In this document: positions 1 through 5,169 of the stretch, in pieces | Numbering within the stretch: the stretch's first letter is position 1 | Layout of the letters: each line of letters begins with the position of its first letter | Program-made: the position numbers and the translations under genes | From: Chitinophagales bacterium | GTDB taxonomy: Bacteria > Bacteroidota > Bacteroidia > Chitinophagales > UBA2359 | Assembly: GCA_020631035.1 (NCBI GenBank) | Contig: JAHDIA010000130.1 | Coordinates: 1 to 11,362 of the forward strand | Direction: 5' to 3' | DNA: 11,362 nucleotides | Notes under the pieces: generated by a model | What the model saw: only the letters and a program-made list of their open reading frames with translations | Told to the model about the DNA's origin: nothing | The model's database searches: none

Positions 1-539
1 CAAGGGTTATGCTCCCTGAATTGTAATTGTACAAATTGCCTACGTTTGACAGAGCTTTCGGTATAGGTAACTCCTGTGGTGGCATTGCCTTCTGGATCTT
101 TGGTTGCCAATTTAAAATCGAGTCCAACACAGGCTTGATCTTCATAAAAAGGATCATATTCCTCTAAACGGTCAGCATTGCTCATATTAAAATCATCTAC
201 GACATCTTGAATCGCTGCTTCGATTTGTGATTTGTTTATTTTTTCAGGTCCTCCTTGATGTAATACATGAAAAACCATTGGAATGCTACGGTAATGACTT
301 GAGGGACAGTCTCCATTTTTCAACTCTGCTGCACCATTTTCCTTTTTGGCTCGCTTCTCTTGTTCGTATATTTGGAGACGGCTTTCTTGTACGCTCTGGT
401 ATAAATTGGGGTTTTGTTGATACAATCTTTTGCTCACATGGTCTGTACCACAGGCTTCGGTGTGTTGGTGTTGTCCTTTCATTTTAAATGGTAGCATTAG
501 CATCACCACACAGATACAAAGACACAGTATATTTTTCAT
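1..539 (-). CDS. Secreted M43-type (cytophagalysin-like) metalloprotease, N-terminal part, cut by window edge
   Basis: This reading frame starts at ATG 539-537 and stays open for 179 codons to the left edge, so only the N-terminus is present. It begins with a signal peptide (MKNILCLCICVVMLMLPF, then KMKGQ), followed by a short Cys-Gly-Thr segment that matches the CGT of the complete protease at 5170-9237. Around residues 86-120 lies an IPMVFHVLHQGGPEKI stretch followed by a helix ending VDDFNMSNAD. This is the usual start of the pappalysin/cytophagalysin (M43) catalytic region, seen in the paralogue as IIPVVFHNIYGDVNGPEYI and then LNQDFAGI. Further on, VGLDFKLATKDPEGNATTGV aligns with KIEFRLAEKDPNGNPTNGI there. 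The zinc site would lie beyond the edge, so catalytic competence cannot be judged. The family call rests on this paralogy. An A-rich AAACAAATAAA precedes the start. Confidence 0.85.
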   Translation of the reverse strand, partial: MKNILCLCICVVMLMLPFKMKGQHQHTEACGTDHVSKRLYQQNPNLYQSVQESRLQIYEQEKRAKKENGAAELKNGDCPSSHYRSIPMVFHVLHQGGPEKINKSQIEAAIQDVVDDFNMSNADRLEEYDPFYEDQACVGLDFKLATKDPEGNATTGVTYTESSVKRRQFVQLQFREHNP

Positions 540-550
540 TTTATTTGTTT

Positions 551-562
551 CAGATTAATTAA
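551..562 (-). promoter_or_regulatory. TTAATCTG upstream motif of the M43 gene fragment
   Basis: On the minus strand this reads TTAATTAATCTG, 11 bases before the ATG at 539. Nearly the same block precedes the paralogous protease (TTAATTAATTTG, 9252-9263) and both fibre genes. It could be a degenerate -7 box (TAnnTTTG type) or a leader element. Here the expected -33 position falls at the edge of repeat E1. Confidence 0.4.
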
Positions 563-575
563 AATTGATTGAATT

Positions 576-767
576 GGGACGGAATGTTTGGGGCTTCGGA
601 CGATCGGGTGTCCCCGCTTTCCGCTGCTATGGTGGCAATAGACAAGGCATGCCTTGTCTCTACTGCCACCATATTCGCTACAATCGGCGGTCCGACATTT
701 CGACCTAGGCATCGGTTATCTTCCTTCTTCGTCGATTCGTTTTCCAACCGCTTCACGCCCTGCTTTG
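576..767 (+). repeat. Structured dispersed repeat, copy E1
   Basis: One of three copies in the window (E2 9486-9670, E3 4869-5088 inverted). The order of conserved blocks is GGGACGGAATG (578-588), TCCCCGCTTTCCGCTGCTAT (611-630), a variable hairpin, then ATTCGCTACAATCGG (672-686), CTAGGCATCG, TCCTTC and CCGCTTCACGC (748-758). The hairpin has a 10-bp perfect stem TATGGTGGCA / TGCCACCATA (628-637 / 664-673) that encloses an 18-bp perfect palindrome, GACAAGGCATGCCTTGTC (641-658). Outer arms TCGGAC (596-601) and GTCCGA (690-695) can also pair. The block lies between the fibre gene at 1121-1951 and the protease fragment at 1-539. The open frames across it look like chance frames. No transposase accompanies it. 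Confidence 0.75.
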
Positions 768-775
768 GTAATCGG

Positions 776-940
776 GGAATTAGGAGATTAGGAGATTAGG
801 AATTAGGAATTAGGAATTAGGAATTAGGAATTAGGGAACTAGGGAACTAGGGAACTAGGGAACTGGAAACTAGGGAACTGGAAACTGGGGAACTGGAAAC
901 TGGGGAACTGGGAAATTAGGGATTTAGTAGACTAGGAATT
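776..940 (+). repeat. Short-unit G-rich tandem array (GGAATTAG / GGGAACTAG types)
   Basis: A mosaic of short units: GGAGATTA, then about five GAATTAG heptamers, then GGGAACTA octamers repeated four times, then 16-base GGGGAACTGGAAACT-type units, decaying to GGGAAATTAGGGATTTAG. Purines are concentrated on the + strand. The array is non-coding, lies downstream of the fibre gene and upstream of the protease fragment, and probably varies in length between strains by slippage. Confidence 0.9.
834..860 (+). other. Putative G-quadruplex motif
   Basis: Four GGG tracts (834-836, 842-844, 850-852, 858-860) are separated by three identical AACTA loops, which meets the standard G3 N1-7 rule. Further GGG and GGGG tracts follow to about 920. 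The G-rich strand is the template strand for the minus-strand genes around it. Folding in the cell is not shown by sequence alone. Confidence 0.55.
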
Positions 941-1110
941 ACACAATTACCCAATCAACACAATTACTCAATCAACACAATTACTCAATCAACACTATTA
1001 CCCAATCAACACTATTACCCAATCAACACTATTACCCAATCAACACAATTACTCAATCAACACAATTACCCAATCAACACTATTACCCAATCAATACAAT
1101 TACCCAATCA
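941..1110 (+). repeat. Ten tandem copies of a 17-bp unit
   Basis: Exactly ten head-to-tail units of 17 bp fill 941-1110. There are three main variants: ACACAATTACCCAATCA, ACACAATTACTCAATCA and ACACTATTACCCAATCA, plus one unit with an initial AT. Units 4, 5 and 6 are identical. A five-base partial unit (ACACC) follows, then the stop codon of the fibre gene at 1121-1123. There are no spacers, so it is not a CRISPR array. It directly abuts the G-rich array, forming about 335 bp of continuous repeats. Confidence 0.95.
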
Positions 1111-1120
1111 ACACCCACAC

Positions 1121-1951
1121 TTACTTTTGAGACTTCAACTGAGCATTTTCTTCTTCCAATCGCTCAACTTTTTTATTCAATTCGATTAAGTGCAAAAACA
1201 ATTCCTCAATTTTTTCTTGTTGGTTAACGGTAATGGTTCCCAATTCTACCCCTCCAGCTGCTTCGAGTTCTTTGGCTGATGGTGTGTTGTGTAAATGTCC
1301 TTTCTCTTCGATAATTGCCTCTACTTCGGTTAAGGAAGTCAACTCATAATCTTCTTCAAATACATAGTCTGCCCAACCTGTTTCAATCTTTACCTCTTTT
1401 GCCAAGATACCACCATTGACATACAAACGATAAGGATCACTAGCAGCTGTTGTGTAATTAGGATTTACTTGTGTTCCCAACATCAGGGCACCTTGCGCAT
1501 CTAGTCTCATACGCTCTCCACCATTAACATCAAAAGCCGTAAACTCATTTTTCTTGTTTCTAATGACCCAACTTGATTCGGCATTTAACAAACCAAACTC
1601 ATCGTTTTGATTGTGATAAATGATCCCCATCAAAGCTCCTTCTTTGGTAGCTATTCTCAAGCCTGATCTAGAACGCAAGTTCCAATAATAATTGTTAAAG
1701 GCTTGAAAGCGCAAACCAGAACCTTGGACATACAATCCATAATTGGTTTTAACTCTTAGCCAACTATTGGTATGAATAGAACCACTTACATCTAATTTGT
1801 AAGCAGGATTGGTAAGCCCTATACCAACCTTATCCAATGTTTTAATCACTCCAGGTGTGCTATCATCCCATTGAGCCATACTCGCTTGCTCTATAGCAAC
1901 AAAACAAATAAACAATACAATTAAGCTTCTAAAAACGTTTTGAATTTTCAT
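1121..1951 (-). CDS. Secreted fibre-like protein with C-terminal coiled coil (276 residues)
   Basis: Residues 1-26 form a signal peptide with likely cleavage ASMA|QW, so the mature chain begins QWDDSTPG. Next comes KVGIGLTNPAYKLDVSG (41-57), the repeat motif found in Bacteroidota and phage-tail fibre proteins, then a beta-rich middle (60-180) with a second fibre-like turn, ERMRLDAQGALMLGT. The C-terminal module has KEVKIETGWADYVFEEDY (185-202), a loop containing NTPSAKELEAAGGVELG, and a heptad-rich helix KIEELFLHLIELNKKVERLEEE (247-268) that probably trimerises. This module is conserved and widespread in the phylum, but I know of no proven function. It resembles the endosialidase-chaperone (S74) arrangement without that domain's catalytic sequence. 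No T9SS sorting tail is visible. The paralogue is 9752-10516. Confidence 0.85.
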   Translation of the reverse strand: MKIQNVFRSLIVLFICFVAIEQASMAQWDDSTPGVIKTLDKVGIGLTNPAYKLDVSGSIHTNSWLRVKTNYGLYVQGSGLRFQAFNNYYWNLRSRSGLRIATKEGALMGIIYHNQNDEFGLLNAESSWVIRNKKNEFTAFDVNGGERMRLDAQGALMLGTQVNPNYTTAASDPYRLYVNGGILAKEVKIETGWADYVFEEDYELTSLTEVEAIIEEKGHLHNTPSAKELEAAGGVELGTITVNQQEKIEELFLHLIELNKKVERLEEENAQLKSQK

Positions 1952-1967
1952 AGTAACAAATATTTAA

Positions 1968-1975
1968 CAGATTAA
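1968..1975 (-). promoter_or_regulatory. TTAATCTG upstream motif of the fibre gene at 1121
   Basis: The minus strand reads TTAATCTG, 16 bases before the ATG at 1951. A TTTTTG box sits 17 bases further upstream (1993-1998). The pair could be a Bacteroidota-type -33 / -7 promoter with a divergent -7 box. The same octamer precedes the other fibre gene and the protease fragment. Confidence 0.4.
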
Positions 1976-1998
1976 AAAAATGATTTCTTTTTCAAAAA

Positions 1999-2039
1999 CC
2001 ATCGAGTGAGTATTGAGCCATTTTTGTATCACTCGATGG
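1999..2039. other. 11-bp perfect inverted repeat upstream of the fibre gene
   Basis: CCATCGAGTGA (1999-2009) pairs perfectly with TCACTCGATGG (2029-2039) around a 19-base loop. It lies just upstream of the putative -33 box of the minus-strand gene, in the divergent intergenic region. It could be an operator or a structured leader element. It is not followed by a T-run on the + strand, and on the minus strand only GTTTTTGAAAAAG follows, so a terminator role is weak. Confidence 0.5.
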
Positions 2040-2049
2040 ATTAGAAGAG

Positions 2050-2064
2050 AGTCTTTTTAAGACT
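2050..2064. other. Small 6-bp hairpin in the divergent intergenic region
   Basis: AGTCTT (2050-2055) and AAGACT (2059-2064) form a short stem with a three-base loop. A TTTTTTT run follows at 2074-2080 on the + strand. The rest of 1952-2376 holds a weaker CTATCAG / CTGATAG pair (about 2184-2217), A/T-rich sequence and no convincing ORF. Confidence 0.3.
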
Positions 2065-2376
2065 TTAAGTATGTTTTTTTACTTCTACTCTCAATTGATT
2101 ACCCTACAAATTTGAACTCTTTTAGCAGCTTGGGCAAGTACAAAAAATGATGGTTTTTGAGTCATTTTTTTGAGTTAGGCGTCTATCAGAGGTCGAAAAA
2201 ATAACATAAGACACTGATAGTCAAAGGCTAAAATCGTCTACAAGAAAACTTCTTTTTCATTTCAGTTTTAACCAAAATACATGGCATTTTATCTTAAAAA
2301 GCTTTAATATTGTTGTTTCATAAAAGTGGGACAAATTACAATACATTGAACCGTTTTCTCGTACTAAGAAGTCTAT

Positions 2377-3819
2377 ATGAAAAAGAGCAAATTAATTGAG
2401 CTATTGGGTGCCTTACCCAAGGAAGAAATCAAAGAATTTGGGAAGTTTTTGAAGCGTACTTCCTCTGTTAAATCACATGGAAAATTGTGGTTGTTTGACT
2501 ACTTAAAAAAGTACCATCCCGAGTTTCCCGAAGCCAAAGTAGACCGCAAATTCATTGCAAAAAAAATCAAAACCGCCCTTGATTTATCCGAAAAATCATT
2601 GGCAAACTTGATGACCAATTTGTATGTAGATATTGAGAATTATTTTATAGAGAAAGAACTTCAACTCAATGCAGTTGATCGAAATTTTATTCTATTAAAG
2701 GCACTTAAAAGAAACAAATTAGACAAGCTCTTTTTTAACAAGGTAGAACAAATACAAAAAGAATGGAAGACGGAACGTCCAAAAGGAATTGAACAATTGC
2801 ACAATGAGTACAAGCTGGCAAAGACTTGTTTTATGCATCCCAATTATTCTCTATTTCCAGGACAGGACATTGACCCTCATTTACTCTTAGAAAAAATAGA
2901 CACCTATTATTTTGCTGTTAAATTGTACTACAATTTGTGTATTGAAAGTACCCAATACACACTTGACCGCATGCAATCCTTGAATTATAAAAATCTAATC
3001 ATTCCCATTTTAGAATTGATTCGTTCATCTAAAACAAAAAACACACCTCAATTACAATTTTTCACTCTATTATTAGAGGATTATCACAACAAAAAATTTG
3101 ATAATTATATCAACTATAAAAATCTGTTTTTTGAATCTTATGATGTATTTGATTCAAATGAAGCACATGACATAATTACATTTTTACAAATAGCTGTTTA
3201 TGAAAATTATAAATTAGGCAAAGCTGGTTCTTTACAAGAACTTTTTGAATTGAATAAATTTGCAGCAGAGAAACACTTAATTTTAGAAAATGGTTATGTT
3301 TCTGAATTTAGTTTTAAAAACATTGTTTTAACTGCTTGTGCTGCAAAAGAAATCTCTTGGGCTGAAACATTTGTAGAGGAGTTTGGAGAATATTTAGACA
3401 AAAATGTAAAGGAAGATATTAGTCAACTGTGTAAAGCCATCTTGGAATTTAACAAAGGTAATTTTGAACTCAGTTTGGAATATTTACTCACTGTTAAACT
3501 ACCCGATGCAGTGTATGGGATTCAGATGCGCTGTTTACAATTACAATGTTATTATGAAGTGGAGAAATATGAGGAATTGTTTTACAATTTGGTCAAATCT
3601 TTTTCTACTTATTTGAGTAGAAATGACAAACTATCGGATACCTATAAAGAAGCCTGGCAAAACTTTATTCGTTATGCCAACAAACTCAAACAAGCACAAT
3701 TTAACAATAAAAACAAAAAAGAAAAGTTACACCAAGAAATTACAGCACATACCAATATTAGTAGCAAAACTTGGTTATTAGAAAAAGCGGAAAAATTGTA
3801 TAAAAAACAAATCCATTGA
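2377..3819 (+). CDS. Helical cytoplasmic protein of unknown function (480 residues)
   Basis: The start MKKSKLIELLGALPKEEIKEF is preceded by AAGAAG about seven bases upstream. There is no signal peptide or membrane segment. The sequence is highly charged and almost entirely helical: an N-terminal part (1-110) with KEFGKFLKRTSS-type and KKYHPEFPEAKV segments, then repeated helix pairs rich in Leu, Tyr, Asn and Lys that look like a TPR-like solenoid (about 150-430), and a basic C-terminus. The N-terminus resembles a family of hypothetical proteins, often multi-copy, that I associate with Saprospiraceae-type genomes; I cannot assign a function. It is the only + strand gene, divergent from the fibre gene and convergent with the lipoprotein gene. 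Its TGA stop lies inside a terminator stem. Confidence 0.85.
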   Translation: MKKSKLIELLGALPKEEIKEFGKFLKRTSSVKSHGKLWLFDYLKKYHPEFPEAKVDRKFIAKKIKTALDLSEKSLANLMTNLYVDIENYFIEKELQLNAVDRNFILLKALKRNKLDKLFFNKVEQIQKEWKTERPKGIEQLHNEYKLAKTCFMHPNYSLFPGQDIDPHLLLEKIDTYYFAVKLYYNLCIESTQYTLDRMQSLNYKNLIIPILELIRSSKTKNTPQLQFFTLLLEDYHNKKFDNYINYKNLFFESYDVFDSNEAHDIITFLQIAVYENYKLGKAGSLQELFELNKFAAEKHLILENGYVSEFSFKNIVLTACAAKEISWAETFVEEFGEYLDKNVKEDISQLCKAILEFNKGNFELSLEYLLTVKLPDAVYGIQMRCLQLQCYYEVEKYEELFYNLVKSFSTYLSRNDKLSDTYKEAWQNFIRYANKLKQAQFNNKNKKEKLHQEITAHTNISSKTWLLEKAEKLYKKQIH

Positions 3820-3841
3820 ACAAGGTATGCTCAATGGATTT
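3809..3841. terminator. Bidirectional intrinsic terminator between convergent genes
   Basis: AAATCCATTGA (3809-3819) pairs with TCAATGGATTT (3831-3841), an 11-bp perfect stem with an 11-base loop. On the minus strand a TTTTTT run follows the stem; on the + strand T-rich sequence (TTTATATTTTATTTTT) follows. The TGA stop of the 480-residue gene (3817-3819) is the last triplet of the left arm. Confidence 0.8.
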
Positions 3842-3861
3842 ATCAAGTTTATATTTTATTT

Positions 3862-4518
3862 TTATGGAGCTAAAGCTACATAGTTCCCTCCATGAGGACC
3901 TCCACAATTTGCGAGTAAAGTATTATCTAGGCAATCTATCTGAATTGCTGCTTCAGGTTCCACACCATCTCTAATTCTCTGTGGCATATCAATATAAATA
4001 CAAAAATCAACATCATAGGCAACATCTACGCCATCCCATACACCCTCTACATACAAGTCTATAACATAATTCCGATTATATGCAATGTATGAAGAAAAAG
4101 AATCTTGTGTAATAGACGGAACATCTACTTCTTTTATGGGTGTAGGCGAGTTACTCACTACTCCTGAATGTAAATTGGTAATTTGCCAACTTACTCTTGA
4201 AGTTTCAAAATCTAATAGATTGGAATCCTCATCAAGCATACATTGATTGTATTCAAAGGTCAAAATTGTCCCTGTTAATCCCCAATTCTGCTGCATTTCC
4301 CAACTTACATCAACACGAAATGGTAAAACCTCTCCTGTTGCTTCACTTACCATTTGTGCAAATCCATCCTTAAACTGTCCATCTTGCTCTTTATCAGACT
4401 GTTTTTGCTCTGTTTTTGTCAACAATTGAACATCAGCTCCAGTGTTCAATAATTCTGCTTTTTCGCAGCTTGTAAAGACAAATAAGATTGCCAACAAATA
4501 AAAAAATATTCTCTTCAT
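3862..4518 (-). CDS. Predicted lipoprotein of unknown function (218 residues)
   Basis: MKRIFFYLLAILFVFTSC is a lipoprotein signal ending in a permissive lipobox (F-T-S-C, Cys18). The Cys is followed by the charged segment EKAE, so the mature protein is probably anchored in a membrane and possibly exposed on the cell surface. A low-complexity acidic/Gln linker (residues 35-50) leads to a beta-rich domain with VDVSWEMQQNWGLTGTILTF and, later, YNRNYVIDLYVEGVWDGVDVAYDVDF. The C-terminal 30 residues have two Cys and CGGPHGGNY. I recognise no family. It is convergent with the 480-residue gene and has its own putative promoter, so it is probably transcribed alone. Confidence 0.8.
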   Translation of the reverse strand: MKRIFFYLLAILFVFTSCEKAELLNTGADVQLLTKTEQKQSDKEQDGQFKDGFAQMVSEATGEVLPFRVDVSWEMQQNWGLTGTILTFEYNQCMLDEDSNLLDFETSRVSWQITNLHSGVVSNSPTPIKEVDVPSITQDSFSSYIAYNRNYVIDLYVEGVWDGVDVAYDVDFCIYIDMPQRIRDGVEPEAAIQIDCLDNTLLANCGGPHGGNYVALAP

Positions 4519-4552
4519 TTTTATTAGGGTTTGTTCGTTAAATAATATGCCT

Positions 4553-4580
4553 CAAAGATACACCATCAAACCATCTCAAA
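4553..4580 (-). promoter_or_regulatory. Putative Bacteroidota-type promoter of the lipoprotein gene
   Basis: The minus strand reads TTTG (4580-4577), 16 bases, then TATCTTTG (4560-4553), a perfect TAnnTTTG -7 box, 34 bases before the ATG at 4518. The segment AAATAATATGC next to the box also occurs at the matching place before the fibre gene at 9752-10516. Confidence 0.5.
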
Positions 4581-4868
4581 ACAACCACACTTTTGCCCTA
4601 TTTTTGGAGCAAAAGGCAATACATTCAATAAAATATTTTTTATATCCCATTGAAAAACAAACAGAAACACAGCAAAATAACATACTCTCTTTTCATGTCA
4701 AACTTGCTCAAATTTGAAGCTATTTTGAGGGGAAATGAGTATTTCTGACTTCTTTTGTGGCAGCATTGTCCTAGAGAAAGGAATTGTATTTGTATTTCTT
4801 TGCCTGTTTTACATTACTTCGGCAACAAAGATAAGCTTTTGTAGGAAAAGATGCAAAAAACGATCATA

Positions 4869-5088
4869 CGAAGGATTCAAGCAAACTAGCCTACGCCCGA
4901 TGGTAGTGATTAGCCCACAGCGTGCTTCGACAGGCTCAGCACACGGAATTGATTTGGTAGGCTCAGCCACCTTTTGGTCATACCTTCGTTAAGGGGGACT
5001 CGCTTGGTGAGCCTGTCGAACCAAAGCGAGGACTAAAAACGGACAGCGGGGAGTTGCCCACCCACGAAGCAATCAACGTTCCGTCCTA
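4869..5088 (-). repeat. Structured dispersed repeat, copy E3 (inverted)
   Basis: On the minus strand this copy reads GGACGGAACG (5086-5077), TCCCCGCTGTCCG (5052-5040), a stem TTAGTCC paired with GGGCTAA, a large variable interior, then CCATCGGGCGTAGGC and TCCTTCG. The order matches E1 and E2. The interior contains two further hairpins: 4999-5030 (CTCGCTTGGT / ACCAAAGCGAG) and 4920-4944 (GCGTGCT / AGCACAC). Their loops carry inverted copies of TTCGACAGGCTCA (4926-4938 and 5008-5020). It lies between the lipoprotein gene and the large protease gene. An 85-codon + strand frame across it (4735-4992) looks spurious. The remaining 4581-4868 holds nothing convincing. Confidence 0.65.
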
Positions 5089-5111
5089 ATCTATAATTAC
5101 AAACACAAAAA

Positions 5112-5139
5112 ACCGAAGCCAAACAAGTCTGACTTCGGT
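5112..5139 (-). terminator. Intrinsic terminator of the large M43 protease gene
   Basis: ACCGAAG (5112-5118) pairs with CTTCGGT (5133-5139), and on the minus strand the stem is followed by TTTTTTGTG. It sits about 30 bases beyond the stop codon at 5170. Its core AAACCGAAGCCAAA recurs in the terminator at 10762-10789. Confidence 0.8.
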
Positions 5140-5169
5140 ATTCATTTTTAACCTATAAAAATACGATGT

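Noticed and set aside
576..767. Retron or integron cassette site
   Set aside because: Conserved arms and a variable hairpin are suggestive, but no reverse transcriptase or integrase is in the window and no known core sites were recognised. Kept as an unnamed repeat family.
559..799. Small ORFs of 65 and 76 codons on both strands
   Set aside because: They lie across the E1 hairpin; the open frames reflect repeat composition, and E2 and E3 do not preserve a common peptide.
941..1110. CRISPR array
   Set aside because: The 17-bp units are contiguous with no spacers, and there are no cas genes.
1121..1951. Self-cleaving S74 endosialidase-chaperone domain
   Set aside because: The C-terminal layout is similar, but the SDxRxKxxI-type start and catalytic Ser/Lys pattern are absent.
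4735..4992. 85-codon + strand ORF with a hydrophobic N-terminus
   Set aside because: Its C-terminal half is repeat E3, and there is no convincing ribosome-binding site.
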